Shown: positions 44,660 through 57,425, counted from the stretch's first letter. The stretch is 64,000 nt of DNA from Parelaphostrongylus tenuis (GCA_019055375.1 JAHQIW010005426.1:1-64000), one strand, 5' to 3'. Notes: generated by a model from the letters alone, not told the origin. A program made the numbers and translations.

Positions 44660-46070
44660 TATGAGGAGGTTTATTCGGAGGATAAAACGGCATTTTTGAA
44701 AGAGGAAATCAGATGCTTACGATTAGACTTATTTTCAACGAATAATGGAAAATCTTACACTACTTTATTTGTATTTATCCGCATCTAAGTCATGTTTATC
44801 TTTCATTTCCTATGTCAAGAGCAATTATCCTTTACTGATTACTGAAAAGGAATAAATCATCAGATGATCAGTTGCATTTTGATTTTAGACTCTCGATTAC
44901 GAGTGTTACGCCATAGATTTTAGATTTTCTGACATTCTTTTTCCATATAATCACAAAAGCTATCACAGTGATGACTGAGAATTTCAAGATGAAATTAGTT
45001 TGGCAAAAATGACGCCCGCATACTCCATGTGATACCATTTCATCAATAAATCTAGATACTTTTCAAGTTGAAAATTAAATTGAGCTTTCTTCTATCAATC
45101 TGTTAGTACTATTATTATTCGTCTACTCTGTAATATAAGTAAACCTCACCGTGGCGATTTTCAAATTGTATATGTGTTGTGACTTCACACCTTCTAAACA
45201 CTTCTTTAGTTAAATGTTCTTAAGACAATATCCTGTACCCCGTTCAGTCCCAAGAAGCTTTGCACAACAAGGATGAATCTTCACAGACTGATAGAAATCT
45301 AATAATAGTAGAAGTTGTGAAGATTATGCCCGATATCATGTTCCGAGTGAAAAGTTTCGTCATGCCTCCAGATAAAGATTAGGAAATTCAGCTCTGTTGC
45401 TTTCTAGGAAGCAGTAACAACAACGACATGGTTGGTGATGAACCCGATAACACCATGGATTACAATGCACTAGTCAAGGTTCTCAGGGAGTGACTCAAGC
45501 GATGAACAACATTGTACTGTGAATAAGAGATAATCGGCTATTTCTCGGGGCATGTGCTGTCGCTGAGAACACTATCTCTTGATAAGCGGCGTGTAAGTAG
45601 GCCCAGGGTGACATAGTGTCATGTCCAAAAGGCCAGTCGACTTGTGCAAACTATTCATATTGAGCTTATACCACTGTACATCTACAAAATACCAGTGTGC
45701 GCAGGTGCATACAAAACTCTCGCACCAGCTCTTTCCAAACAACTGTAAAGCTGCTAATCGTACGATTTGTGAGACGAAATATGCTTAAATAAATATTTGT
45801 CGAAAAGGTTTCGATAAGCAAAGTGTGCATTGAGATTCTGCATCTTCTCTAAAACGTACACCACGTGCTCACTACTTGATTACCCTGGATTCACCACCCG
45901 AAAGTCCACCCTCAGAAATAGTCAACTGAGCAGATTGAGATTGATCTGACCTTTTGACCTGCCTAAGAAGGCGGAACTTCTAAAATTTCGGCCAACATCA
46001 AACTTTATTTTTCCCAAACACATCAAGAAAGCACTAATGAAGAAAGATGAGAAAAGGTAACTGATTATGT
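44660..46070. other. Non-coding stretch
   Basis: No gene is supported. Near 45,960-46,010 the text GACCTGCCTAAGAAGGCGGA, then TTCGGCCAACATC, resembles the Penelope-tail type motif. Otherwise I see nothing. Confidence 0.35.
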
Positions 46071-46074
46071 TGAA

Positions 46075-46600
46075 AAAGAATGTTTAGAGCCTAAGGGAGA
46101 TTAGTGCGCATGTTTCGGAGGTCTCACCTTCTTCGTTAGTGATCCACGTCCCACATTGAGCCTTTGACCGTAGCAAGGAGGGAGGCGTATGTGGCGACGG
46201 CACAGTGAATGACACTGGTCCATCACCACATCTCAGTAGATGAATCTCGGCTGGTAGAACAAAATTAATCCGTGGCATCGACTGTTCCAACCTGGCGTAC
46301 CAACCTTGCTTAGGCCTTAGACATTCTTTTCGGAATTATTTCGTATGTTTATTGCGAGATTTTTAAAAACAGCCGATGCCGTGGATCAATTTTGTTCTAC
46401 CAGCCGAGATCTATCGACTGAGAAGTGGTGATGGAGCAGTGTCATTGTACACTGTGCCATCACCACATACGCCTCCCCCTTGCTACAATGCAGGACTTAA
46501 ATGTGGTACGTGGACCACTGACGAGGAGGGCGAGACCTCCAATACACGCGTGTATGGCCCTAGCGTACCAACCTCGCTTAGGCTATAAACATTCTTTTTG
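46075..46600. repeat. Inverted pair of a 250-base repeat carrying a conserved frame
   Basis: The first unit (about 46,075-46,333) is on the minus strand and the second (about 46,370-46,600) on the plus strand. Ends read TTAGGC..AAACATTCTTTT or the inverse, and the first unit is itself bounded by such inverted ends. Both units carry the same open frame: INFVLPAEIHLLRCGDGPVS against INFVLPAEIYRLRSGDGAVS, then TVPSPHTPP, then CGTW.T.EEGETS. I do not recognise the protein. About half of the codon differences are silent, which hints at past selection on the frame. Confidence 0.6.
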
Positions 46601-46609
46601 ATAGTTATT

Positions 46610-47760
46610 TTGAGTGTTCACTGCGATTAGTCGATGCTATGGATTAATAACTGATTTTTGTTGTTGCAATACAATCCTGCGCAATGAGTTTAATGCTGAT
46701 CGATGACAGCGTATGAATGTAGATAAACTGCTGCTGACCTATGCTGGTCGTGTAAATAAGTCGCTAATTGTTCAGTAGGCTTTCCGAGCAAAAGAACTAG
46801 TGAGTTAAGGCCATTTTCAAAGAAGTACTCCTCGATTGTTATTCAGCTGCTTCTCTGTTTAATCTGAGGACCATAAAATTAACTAATAGCTTCTCAAGTT
46901 CGATGTTGGTTGCGGGAGTTGCGAAGAACGGTTCCACCCAGGATGTGTTACTATTACAAAGGTATGTGTTTCTCAATTTTTACTTCATTTGTAGTTTTTG
47001 AAGTTGTTCGGCCGAACGAAAAACTTGTTAATGGATTTCTTTGGTGATTTTTCACCTCTTAAATTTGTAAAGAGGCGAAGCGACAATACTATACAGGGAC
47101 AATATGTATCAATGTGGCTTAAAATATCGGTAGACCACCGCGAGTCATTGTTAAGGCCACATATGCATTCAGTCACCTCGATAATTTGAAGACGATTGCA
47201 TGGCGCATCACTCGAATATTCATTGACGTTGAGACCTTTCAACTTTGACTTCGTCTTGGTGTGCGTTGCTTCAACTCCACCATGGACATTTTTGAGTACT
47301 AAAGAATGTTATTGGGATTTCGGTACGAGAAGTTTGGATGTTATTGGAGAGAGTTCTAATAGCGCGTTTTACTGAAAGGAATGTCCATATCATAAGATTT
47401 CTACTTTGTAGAAAACGCATAGCTGAGATAATTTCGCCTTTCTATTTTTTTGCTTTTTCTCAACGATTCTGCAAACGTGCATTGCGAAACTCATCTGTAG
47501 CATTTTTTTCATCCATATTTTCTAGATATTTCACTGATGTCTTCGAAATTCTGCCAATCAGGACTGTTATTTAGTTATGAGAAGTTGCATTCGGCTACAG
47601 TTGGTTTTATAGAGGTAATTCTGAGAGATTAGGACTGAACAAAGTACAATAGATCGTCTTGGGGCTACTCAACTATAAACGAATGCGTAGAACACCTGAA
47701 CTGTTGCACATGGAAAATGGTGCCTTGATAGACGACTTTCGCAGTGCTATATACGAATAA
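46610..47760. other. Non-coding stretch with repeat D
   Basis: Repeat D lies at 47,130-47,235. Short frames at 46,998-47,189 and 47,338-47,574 have no supporting features. Confidence 0.4.
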
Positions 47761-47779
47761 CAGAGACATAACAGAATTT

Positions 47780-48020
47780 TTTTTATTTGGCCGCTTTCAG
47801 CGGTAGTATGATGTTATAGATATCCCCAGTGATGTTCAGTGTTGAGTAGAAATTTGCGTCAGTTGGACCTTGAGCCCACATTTCACCTTATTTGGAGGTG
47901 ACGCCCGTTTTGCCACCATTCTGTCTATGGTGCAACATCTATCTGTCAGAAACCAACCGCCAAAGGTTTTGGCCGGCTAGTCCATATCGGCATTGAACCC
48001 AGTCACGCTGATAATCATTG
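47780..48020 (-). repeat. Worn SINE family 1 copy
   Basis: GGCCGCTTTCAGCGGTAGTA is followed by TTTGCGTCAGTTGGACCTTG (inverse of the tRNA-like 3' half with a ruined B-box), then GTCAGAAACCAACCGCCAAA (inverse leader) and GGCATTGAACCCAGT. It keeps the order of a minus-strand family 1 unit but is too eroded to fold as a tRNA. Confidence 0.6.
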
Positions 48021-48029
48021 AGTATCTGA

Positions 48030-49040
48030 ATACTTCTAGCCACACAAGTATAGAACAAAGTATGTTTTGTAATTCTACAGAAGTCCCATCTCATGAGATA
48101 CAGTGATAGCGGAAATTTTGAAGAGTTCTATCGATGTAGTGGCATCGCATGCAGTGTGTAAAAGTATTTTTGGCAAACTATCCATTGACCTGTAACTTAG
48201 CATCACAATGATGACTTCGAGGTACATGTAAAGAAGCACGGTAGACATTCACTGATTTGTTATTTGTGAGTAGTAAGCATCCTTGTAATTACAAGAGCGG
48301 ATCTGTGTGGTAATACTAATTGAATCGATAGACATGGTATATAGAAAGCTACTTGTTCAGCTACATTATCCCTGACGTAGGCCTTCAAGTATTTGACAAC
48401 ACTTGAACGCAAATTGTGTTGGTTGTTTTCTAAAAACGATACGCAGTGAGCATTAGTAAGCATCATTTTCTGGTATTTAACTGAGAGAGCAATCGAAGTA
48501 GTGCTCACCCAACCAGAGGGCGTTTATTACTACTCCTACAGTCTGACGATTATATAGTAGAAGAGCTCATCTGTCAACATATTTACTTCTAAGAACGACG
48601 ACCGGGAGTGTCACTCCGGGAAGCCTTTACTCAAAGCTCAGCAGGCGAGGGGTTGCAATGAATCCAATGAATCCTCTTACGTCTTCAAATGATTCATATC
48701 TCACATAGTTGAACAAAGCAAAGCTCATCTCACCAAGCATGTTTGCTGGACATTACACCGAACAAAATAATTCTGTTTTGTATGCTGCCACTAACAGATC
48801 GTAAACAATCTCGCCAGCGCTCTAGAATAATCGGCCTGTTATGAGTTTTCTACAAACGCTGATTGGAGCTGAATAAGCAGTCCGCGTTGTAGCAAATCCG
48901 GATTTTAGCAGATTTGCTGAGCGACGTATACTTTTGCTCTGGCATTCTATTTTCACTCCGGATACAACACTGCACGAAATCGGTGGACTCAACCCATGCT
49001 TTTTGAAACCTCAGTGTATGAAATAAATTATGTCGGCCAT
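48030..49040. other. Stretch with nothing recognised
   Basis: Short frames on both strands, such as 48,260-48,508 (minus), show no motif or splice support. Confidence 0.3.
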
Positions 49041-49049
49041 TGAATAGTA

Positions 49050-49250
49050 TATTGTTTGTGGTCCCCAACTGGAAAAGCACTGGCTCTCTCAATGCTGCTA
49101 AGTGCAGCTCGAACTCTACAGGGAGAATTCAAGTTGCTTCCAGTGAGAACTTTATGGCCTGCTACGGAAGTTATGGTGTGGGCAATGTCAGCAAATTCAA
49201 ATATCAGTTGTCGCACTACACTTGATCTTGCGCAGCTTGCACGAACTCTA
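49050..49250 (-). other. Candidate exon, open on both strands
   Basis: On the minus strand a frame following an ACTTTTTAG acceptor-like site (about 49,250) reads RASCARSSVVRQLIFEFADI, AHTITSVAGHKVLTGSNLNS and AALSSIERASAFPVG. The plus strand over the same bases is open for 127 codons from ATG at 49,056. No clear donor ends the minus frame. I cannot tell which strand, if either, is coding, and no family is recognised. Confidence 0.2.
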
Positions 49251-49559
49251 AAAAGTGTAAGCTGTATTGCATTTGCACATCAACTTTCAGCTGTATTTTC
49301 CTTCCGTGCAGTTTCAGAGATCAGATATGCAGAGTATGCGAACTTGTGCATTATACAAGTGCAGGTTGCTATGCGCTTTCTGCTTTGCAACCTCAGGATT
49401 TCGTCGTGGATGTTGCTTTTGAACCAGAGGAAAGTTTGAAACGTGTACATCTTGTCTGTAGCTGTATCTTCCGATGTCCGTCAAAGTTTGACACTGTGAA
49501 ACAGCTTTTTTTTCGATGAACCTATCAATGACATACGACACAAAATCAGTCAACGAAGG

Positions 49560-51080
49560 TTTTGGATAAAAAAGGTGTGAGAACTTTTGTCTCCAACTAT
49601 CGTAATCTTAGCCTACCTATAATGATGCTTGAATTATACCACGCATTAGTTTTGAATTCATGTAATGAATTGCGATAGTATTTGCCTTTGGACAACCCAT
49701 TTCCTCGGTATTTCGCGTTGACTGCTGCCATGAACTATAAGCAGGATATGTCGTAGACGAAATAGTTTGGAGAATTGCCGATAATGGAATTTCCTTGCTG
49801 CCGAGCAGTGCTATCACCCGGTAGGGTCAAACGCAGGCTAAACCTTAGAGTTTCGCATATCATTATCAGGTCCAATTCGGTTAGAATGGGACTAATTTCT
49901 GAGCCTATCCTTTCACTAGGTAAAAATTTTGCATGAGAGTGTTAGTAATCATTCGAAAGCTTAAATTTCGGGCTAGCATAGTACAGTTTTGAAAAACTCT
50001 TTTTTGTAGCGCTGTAGCATTCAAAAAGAAGTATTATTTTTTACACCGATGCGCGTATTCATTTTTATCACGCGTGCTTGAAGCACGAAAAGCATATGCA
50101 CACGTAGAGGAGCTCTCGCAGTATTTAGGCTACCTAATAAAATTTCGTCTAAAATTTTCTACGAGGCGGTGAAAATATTCCTAATTGAATAACAAGTTGT
50201 ATCCTCCAACGTGATATGCCATTGATCGATCGCATCACTCCCTACCCGTAGATTAGCCGGTAGACAAGCGCGCCGATTATATAAATCTCGATCTTATCTT
50301 TCCTGCTACACTAAAGTAAAACGATCTTTTCAAATAATACGCACAGCGTTGGAATTACAGAACCCAACGCTATCTAGTAATTATTGATATTTCGAAGAGA
50401 AAGCTTTGCCTCACGGAGTGTGAAACATAAATCTTTCCTCTCCTATGGAGCTATCAAAGAGCTTTTATGAAGACCAAATACATTTTCGAGTTCTTCAAGA
50501 CTTGCGCCATCGAAAGAGCACTAGCAATCTGAAGAATGAGCTTTTCCCAGCGAAATTATCATCGAGATTAAATGAAAAACGAGTGGCGTATGTGAAACAT
50601 GATGTTTTTCTCAATGCTACAACGCTCTAAAAAGACTTTTTCGAAAACCAACTACGTAGGGCGCTAGCCAGGAATTTGTATTTTCGAATGATTGCTAACA
50701 CTCTTGTGAAAAGTTTTTATCTAGCGAAAGAATAGGTTTTAAAAATAATATTCATCCACCCAAAAAGAACCCGTCATCACTCATCGTCATATATTATAGA
50801 TTTTTATTCAGCATTTTAGCACACTACTATTCTGCGCTCACAACATTTTTCGTTAATTTTCCGCTGTGCGGACTTCTCCATTCTTCCATTCACTTCGTTT
50901 TTTTTTCGTCTTCTTGAACCTCGTAGAATGCTGGCCGACCACATCTTTTGCAATATTGAGGATAGCCTGATTGTGGTGCTACATAGGACGTTCCTTAGTG
51001 ACCAACAGAGAGTGTTGTGGAGAAGCGGAATATAGATCGCGCGCGCAGCAACGAGCACCGCAACCACCCGGTTACGAAGT
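49560..51080. other. Non-coding stretch, R1-type repeats
   Basis: R1 pieces lie at about 49,930-50,160 and 50,400-50,760 (AGTAATCATTCGAAAGC, GCTCTAAAAAGACTTTTTCG, ATCTAGCGAAAGAATAGGTT). No gene is supported. Confidence 0.5.
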
Positions 51081-52369
51081 CCCATAGATCTTTACTATAG
51101 TTAACACTTCAACTCTTTCGTCTTTGCCAGCGTCACGATTACTTGGATCGAGTGTCCACTGTGATTTTAATTCTTATCTTGGTCGACACAACCGTCAAAT
51201 TGACATAATAGAGTAGAATGAAGTATCGCACGGATAAAATTCGCCTCGCCTTTCATAGTGGACTTCAGTTACTCTGAAATGATCTGTCGCCTGATGGACA
51301 GCAATCTACACGTAGTGACCAAATCTGTTTGTTCACGCGGCTTTTGATTAAGCAGGTACATAGAAACATTCGTTGAAATTCGTCGATTTAGGGCAATATT
51401 GTTTCCGAAGTGTAGGAAGAATGTTGTGGCGAAACCGACCTTCGCAAAGCAATTAAACCAGATCAATGCATGACTGCTAAAGTACGAAACTTTTACAACA
51501 CAAAACGCCTCCAACGCGGAAGTGCAACATCACGGAGCTTCTCAACACGAAGGTGCTTGCTTAGCTCCGTCTGGCGTTTATGAAAATTTCTCAACATGGC
51601 CGAAGATTTTGGAGCGCTAACGGTGCTTTCGATTTGTCGTTAGCGAAGGAACAGAAACGTATTATTAAGTTGCTATCCGAACAATATTAGTATTTTATTA
51701 AAATGAGATGAAACTTGGCTGAATGTGTTAGGTCGCTTGCACGGAAGCGTGAAACATTTTACATTACATCTCCGTACATGTTAAACCCTAAGCGGATAGC
51801 TTCCAGAAGTAACACGCTCATGCCGTCGTTCTTTACATACAATTGTATGATTTGACAAGAGAACTCCTAACTTGATCGCCAAACTATTAGCATACAAATG
51901 AACAGTCACTGATATTATTGAAAGCCATTCTAATCGTTTGAATACCTAAACTCACAAAATAAAGTCTCAATGTTCTGTGTTGTATAACTTTAAAAAGAAA
52001 GCATCTATATCTACCTTACAGCACCGTTTTGGAAAAAAATCCTCCAATAACATGAAAGGTTCAAATTTGAAGAAGCACTTACTGAACAGAGAGAGTAGTT
52101 TTTTTTGGTGGGCATGTCGACTCAAGAGCAATCACAAAATCGATGACTTCTAGAAGTGGTTTATTTACTGATTAACTCAGAAGTCCTTTAGCCGGATGTT
52201 CTTTGCAACTTCGTTTTTGAAAGGTTAAAGATTTAGTATGTAAGAATGTTTCAAGCCTTTATGAAGTTGATAAGTTGCGTCCCGTTCGTGGCGCACGCGT
52301 ATTTCCGCGGTATCGCTATCATCACAATCTTTTCTGTAGTCTTGTTGCACTTGTCATAGAGATGAGGTA

Positions 52370-53110
52370 ACGAGGAATAGTATGCTGTCGGCAAGACATA
52401 TCGTGGCCATCAGCTTACAAGCGATATCTTGCGGCTGGTACAAACAATATATTGCAAAATAACGTTGAGTGTTGAACAGAACTTTGACGTCTGGCAGGAC
52501 TAGAACCCACAATCCAACCTTTCCGGAATGCGTGCTTAACCAATTGCACTACCAACGCTTGTTTCACCACCTTGGGCTAGCAAGTCATGTCGACAATGTT
52601 CAAGTTACGCTGGGAGATATTGGATACACGTGATTGGCAAGAACTCCTTTTCGTCAACAGCTGAATAGTGCTGATAAGATGTTTTTCGACCACATGTATC
52701 TAATACTGTCTGCGCAACTGCGAGTGACGCCGACAAGGTTTGCCATGCCAAACGGATGACTGTTTGCCGCTAAGACATTGGTGCGTAGCGTGGAAAGAAT
52801 GGCGGCAAAACAGGCGCCGGTATTGCAAGTGTGAGCACATGCTCCAGAAAGAGATGAAATTCGGGTTTGAATTCTATCTGACCTCAAAGTTTTGCACATC
52901 ACTCAACTCGGGTAAAACATGATTTGTACCAGACTCAAGACATCGACTTTACGTAAGCTGGTGATCATGACATATCTTGCCAACCGTACGCGTCGCCATA
53001 TCTCCATAATAGAGTCCGATGGCTCCTGAAGAGGTTCTGATGATGGCGAAACGCGCTTAGGCCACGAATGGAGCGAAGCGTATTAATCTCAAGCAAGCTT
53101 GAAATATTCT
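52370..53110. repeat. Repeat E split by a SINE foldback
   Basis: The left part 52,370-52,465 (CATATCGTGGCCATCAGC, then ATATCTTGCGGCTGGTACAA) and right part 52,930-53,110 (TGATGGCGAAACGCGCTTAG, ending AGCGTATTAATCTC) match 63,640-63,720 and about 63,740-63,965 (TAAATCGTGGCCGCCAGC, AAATCTTGCGGTTGATACAA, GGGGCGAAACGTATCAACCT). The SINE pair occupies the gap. Confidence 0.6.
52470..52925. repeat. Inverted pair of SINE family 1
   Basis: A minus-strand tRNA-like unit (about 52,485-52,562: ACTAGAACCCACAATCC, GCTTAACCAATTGCACTACC) faces a plus-strand unit (about 52,820-52,893: GGTATTGCAAGTGTGAGCAC, GGGTTTGAATTCTATC). The flanks TTGAACAGAACTTTGACGTC and CCTCAAAGTTTTGCACATCA are inverse-like. Both units are worn. 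Confidence 0.6.
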
Positions 53111-54334
53111 TACAGGTTATGTACTGATTTAGAAGGTTGAATTGCGATATGGGTCGAACTGGTCACCTATTGCAAGAGAGCAGCATTTTGGCTTCTCCAG
53201 ATGATCCTATTTGGGACACTGGAGGAACCACAGGAACTACTGGAGAGCTTTGATTGAAACACAAATGGAATTAGACTTCACCTGACGAAATGTGCAATAA
53301 CAAATTCTGTTTTGCACACATCTCAAAGAAACTGCGCAAATTGGCAACGTTACATAAACATCTACTTTCTTGAGAAAATGGAACGTAGAAACAGAGAGTA
53401 AGGGAGCTCTTGCTTGGTGTCAAGTCAGTCATAGAAACGTTTACTTCACTGAGCCATTTCGATTACTTGCCAATCCCATAAAGTGTGGGAATCCCGCATG
53501 TCATGACAAGACTTATTGCCCTAATATCACTGCTTTCTCTATCGCCGCTTTTGATACGGTTTCCTTCTTGCTCCCTCACATTAGTGTATTTTGGAAACAA
53601 TCTTAATCCATGTCCACTTTTGAATTCTTCGGCGAAGCTCTTTAATAAGTTCTCACTCAAGTTATGGTCGCCTTCCTCATCAGCAAGACATATTTTATAG
53701 GCTTAAAAATGCAAGGAACAAAGAGAAAATGAAAGATTAGCAAAGGTCATCTCTGCTCTTTTCTAAATTTGTTGCCAAGAACTTTTGCAGCAGATGTTAT
53801 GTTTCGATTTTGTCAATCGAGACGTCTTTTACAGATTTTCGCTTGAAGGTACAATTGTAAATTCAACGTTTCTTCTATCACGAATATTTTAATTTTGGGG
53901 AAATCGGATTTTCACGACGAGTATCAGAAATGAGAATGTGGGAACCGAATTTAAATAGCCTCATTTACGGATTTGGCGCATTTGCTATAATTTCTATTCG
54001 AACAAATCTCCTAAATTCGACTTCTTGTCATTCGACATTTAACATGTATTTGATCTCATCAACCGCTCCTGTTTTCTTCGCAATAGCAAATTTTTTTCAG
54101 ACGGTTTATTTCGAAAAAATTTGCTTTAAATCAAACGGATTTGAAATTTGTGTAGTCCCTGGATAAGTTGAAAGTCTGCGAAGGATACGCTGAGTACCAA
54201 TAGTATAGTGCTGAGTACCAAATTCGACATTACAATGTGTATTGTCTGATGCAAAAAGTTGCATTTAGCTCTTAGCTGGGCCTACAATATTTGTATCTGT
54301 TTCAGAAGAAAATAAGTATTCTCACGGACATGAC

Positions 54335-57304
54335 GAAACTTCCAACCAATTCCATGTAGCATCGCTGCTGATCACAATCTCGACAGTATTGGGATGTGGA
54401 GTGTTGCCTGCTGGTCAAGGTAGTAATCAGAAAACTGTTTTTTACAGTAAAGATATCTCAACTCTTGCATGTAATTTCCGTAAACTTCGATAATAATAAA
54501 TACATACAAGGCGTTCTCATTACTCAATAGGCATATAGTCAAAGCCTTTTGCTGGAACAATGTTAGATTCAAACATTCATATTAGAGGAGGGAATTTATT
54601 GTCATCAACCATCTGATATAGTATTTGATTTTTGATTACACTCTACGTAAACTACGAAATTCCATTGTAGCGAATAGTAGGACCTGAACCGTCACGGGAT
54701 TTACCACTTTGCCTGTTGCCATGGTTTACACTAGCGCAATGAATGCTGTTCGGTTCCTAGCATTGCAACTAGCGAGGCGAGCGCCAGAGGATTTGTGCAA
54801 CGTCTGGTAATGCAGACAGTGAGTTTTCAAATCTTAGGTTCCAACTTTTGTTTCGAACTCCCTGGAAATCTTAGGCAACAGGTGGGATTTTTTGACATTT
54901 AGGCCTATAGTGTTTTCACGCTTGAGCAACTTCACATATTCTTACTTAGCATATATTCTTCTTGCTCGATTTTCCTTCACTTTTCGGTGTATATATTACG
55001 AATGGAGACAATTTTGGATAAACTAACCAAAAAGCGCAGAAATTTTTTCTTCAGATCTTTGATGTTCTCGAACGCCAATCTCGTAGCGTTCTCCTACCCG
55101 ATGCAGTAATCTCAGCCAATTTGGACCAACTTACTGTTGAGGTCGGGTAAATTCCAATGACCTGCCCTATGGTTACTGGTCCAGAAGAGATGCGTGAATC
55201 TTCAATATTGAGCAATTATTCAATAGTGCTCAGGCAAAAGTGCAATAGGCATCGAAACTCAAAACGTTCACTATTGTAAGAGAATCGCTTACTATTCCAG
55301 TTAAATGGACTGTTTTTGAAGAGATACTAAAAAATTTACACAGTATGAAGGAAACTATTGTAGTGGCCTTGAAATTTCCAATCAGTGCCATTTTTCAGAC
55401 GAGTTTGTTTCATTCTCCTTTCTATTAAAACGAATAATACTCATATGTTAGACTGCGACAAATTCAAAGCAATCTCATTTTTCATAGAAGTGTTCGTAAG
55501 CATTCGGAAGTTCAAATCTCTAGCTACAACTCCACGTCGCCGGTTCCAAGACATCCTTTCATAACAATGTAGCATTTAAAATAGAATTTTGTTCACACTC
55601 ACCTTTTCCTTCATTTATATCAATCACGTGATTTGCTAGAAGCACGAACAGCATATCAGCATGCAGAGGATTCTCCGTAGTATAAGAATCTGCGTTTTTA
55701 TCTGAAGTTTCTGATGAAGCGGTGAAAAAAATCACCATGTGAATAACAATATTTCAAACACGATCGATCGCCCTACTCCTGCCCCAACTCCCAGCTCTTT
55801 GAGTTGGCAAGTTAACAAAGTCGTTGAATATGTAAAATTCGATCTCATTTGCCCTGCTAACGAAATTTCCAGACTTCGCAAGAATAAACTGATTGAATGA
55901 ATGATGCGTTTACTTGCCACCGTTGCATTTGAACCCAGCAGCCATTCGTGCACCATTAACAAACTAAATTGCTATTTTGTTAACTCCATCTTGAAATAAG
56001 TAGATAATCATAAACCAATCAACGCGAGAGATGTCAGGCATTCAAATGAGCCCAAAACACAGTGGCTGGAACCCAAAAAAGTTGTAAGCATTTTCTGGAA
56101 ACTTTTCCTCCAACCTATGACTATAGGGTGTGAAAATCAAAAAATTGCTATCTGCGATCATCTATCGCCACGTAGATTCCTTCAAATTGTTTCTTCTTCG
56201 GTCTGCGGCAAGGTGAAAAGGATCACAGCTGAGTATACTGTAAAGGAAAACCACAGCGACGACTTGCCGGTAAGATAATATGATGAGTTCAATAAGGGGA
56301 AGCTACAGCGACGATTTGTTGGTAAGGTAAATCGCCTGATCTACCGCGTAACTATATATGATGGTGTTAAAACGGCGGCGACTATTATTAAATCATTGCA
56401 AATTTTTTCATTGCAACGGCAGAAACTTTAAGGAAAGACGTATGATTCTGATACTACTGAAAATTCTCTACACGCTGACTCGCTTTTCGTGCTTCCAGCG
56501 ATTAATACACATGATAAAAATGAAAGCGAAAGAAAGTCTAGAGCATAATTTTATCTTGGATCATGCAGCTTTAAAAAAGGGGTTTTGGAAACTGCGATAT
56601 AGAGTTGTAGCGAAGAATTTAAGCTTTCAAATGGTTACTAACACTTCTATAAAAATTACTTGTCCCGCTAATGAGATCGGTTTGAAAATCTGCTCGCCGT
56701 CTAACGTATTAGTATTGGCTGAAGTATTAAATATGGCAGGTGGTAATTTAAAGGGTTCAAAAGTAACATAATACACTACTCCAAAGTGTCTTTAATCTCT
56801 TTTGTAATGCAAGATCGTGTCTTCATGTGACAAAAGAATTTTGCAGACAATGCCGTAAACATGGCAAAGACCTATTGCATTATCGTTGGCAACATGGCGA
56901 AGGGAATTTGCACTGTAGCGAGGGGACAAAGGAACAAAATGTGTAACATGCCAATGGATGCCATGGTGCAAATAACGACTATTAACGGCACACATCTGAC
57001 AATTTCAGGAACTTTCTTGGTTAAAATGCTTTTTTTTGTAGAGCTTTGTTTTCCAAAACATTGTTTGTAGATCACAAATTTCGTCATGGCCAATTGGTCC
57101 AGAGCGATATGGCAAAGTGTAGTGGACAGAGCTGTTCGAATGTTGGCATCAGGGCCGTATGGATCGCCCTTTTCTTCGGCAAGAGCGACTGTTGGTGGAA
57201 ACTGGAGTTGGGCTATGATATGTTGTGAGTCAAACATCTATAATCGACCGATATACATATATACATATATATATATAATATATATAATGTATATATATAT
57301 ATAG
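54335..57304 (+). pseudogene. P7: broken CGVMPAGQ-family gene
   Basis: Five exons are recognisable in order. Exon 1 ends at 54,419 (LLITISTVLGCGVLPAGQ), but an insertion after ATG breaks the frame. Exon 2 (54,671-54,818) has TGA in place of TTC, so it reads NSRT-stop-TVTGFTTLPVAMVY, and then shifts frame. Exon 3 (55,055-55,193) has the same 139-base length as in G4 and reads IFDVLERQSRSVLLPDAV, but has TAA at 55,148-55,150. Exon 4 (56,847-57,019) is open, with YCIIVGNMAKGIC and KMCNMP. Exon 5 (from 57,071) is open with FVMANWSRAIWQSVVDRAVR and ATVGGNW; the normal stop is changed to TGG, so the frame runs into a TA microsatellite. Intron 3 is swollen to 1.65 kb by R1 repeats. Confidence 0.75.
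55200..56846. repeat. R1 repeat inside P7 intron 3
   Basis: Several R1 pieces lie at 55,380-55,730 and 56,350-56,740 (AGTGTTCGTAAGCATTCGGA, GGTTACTAACACTTCTATAA, CCCGCTAATGAGATCGGTTT). A 137-codon frame at 56,358-56,771 is composed of this repeat and is not taken as a gene. The matching intron in G4 is only 370 bases. Confidence 0.6.
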
Positions 57305-57425
57305 CAATAGTGTATAGTATAACATATATAGTATATAATAGTATAATAGTATAATAGTATAATATAATGCAATATGCAATATAATACAACGGAATAGTAT
57401 AATATATATAGTATAACAATGCAGT
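57240..57425. repeat. TA/TAATAG-type microsatellite after P7
   Basis: ATATAT runs pass into AGTATAATAGTATAATAG repeats. The tract interrupts the conserved 3' flank of the gene family, which resumes at about 57,425 with AATAAAATGGCATATCACAT. Confidence 0.85.

Larger units (their letters stand above)
51090..54330. repeat. Segmental duplication block B3, upstream part
   Basis: The block matches B2 (19,950-22,060) in order. It is about 1.1 kb longer, mainly because repeat E and a SINE foldback lie between about 52.3 and 53.1 kb. The gene copy P7 follows at the same relative place as G4 in B2. Confidence 0.75.

Noticed and set aside
56358..56771. 137-codon frame in P7 intron 3
   Set aside because: It is made of R1 repeat sequence, has no domain, and lies in an intron expanded by repeats.
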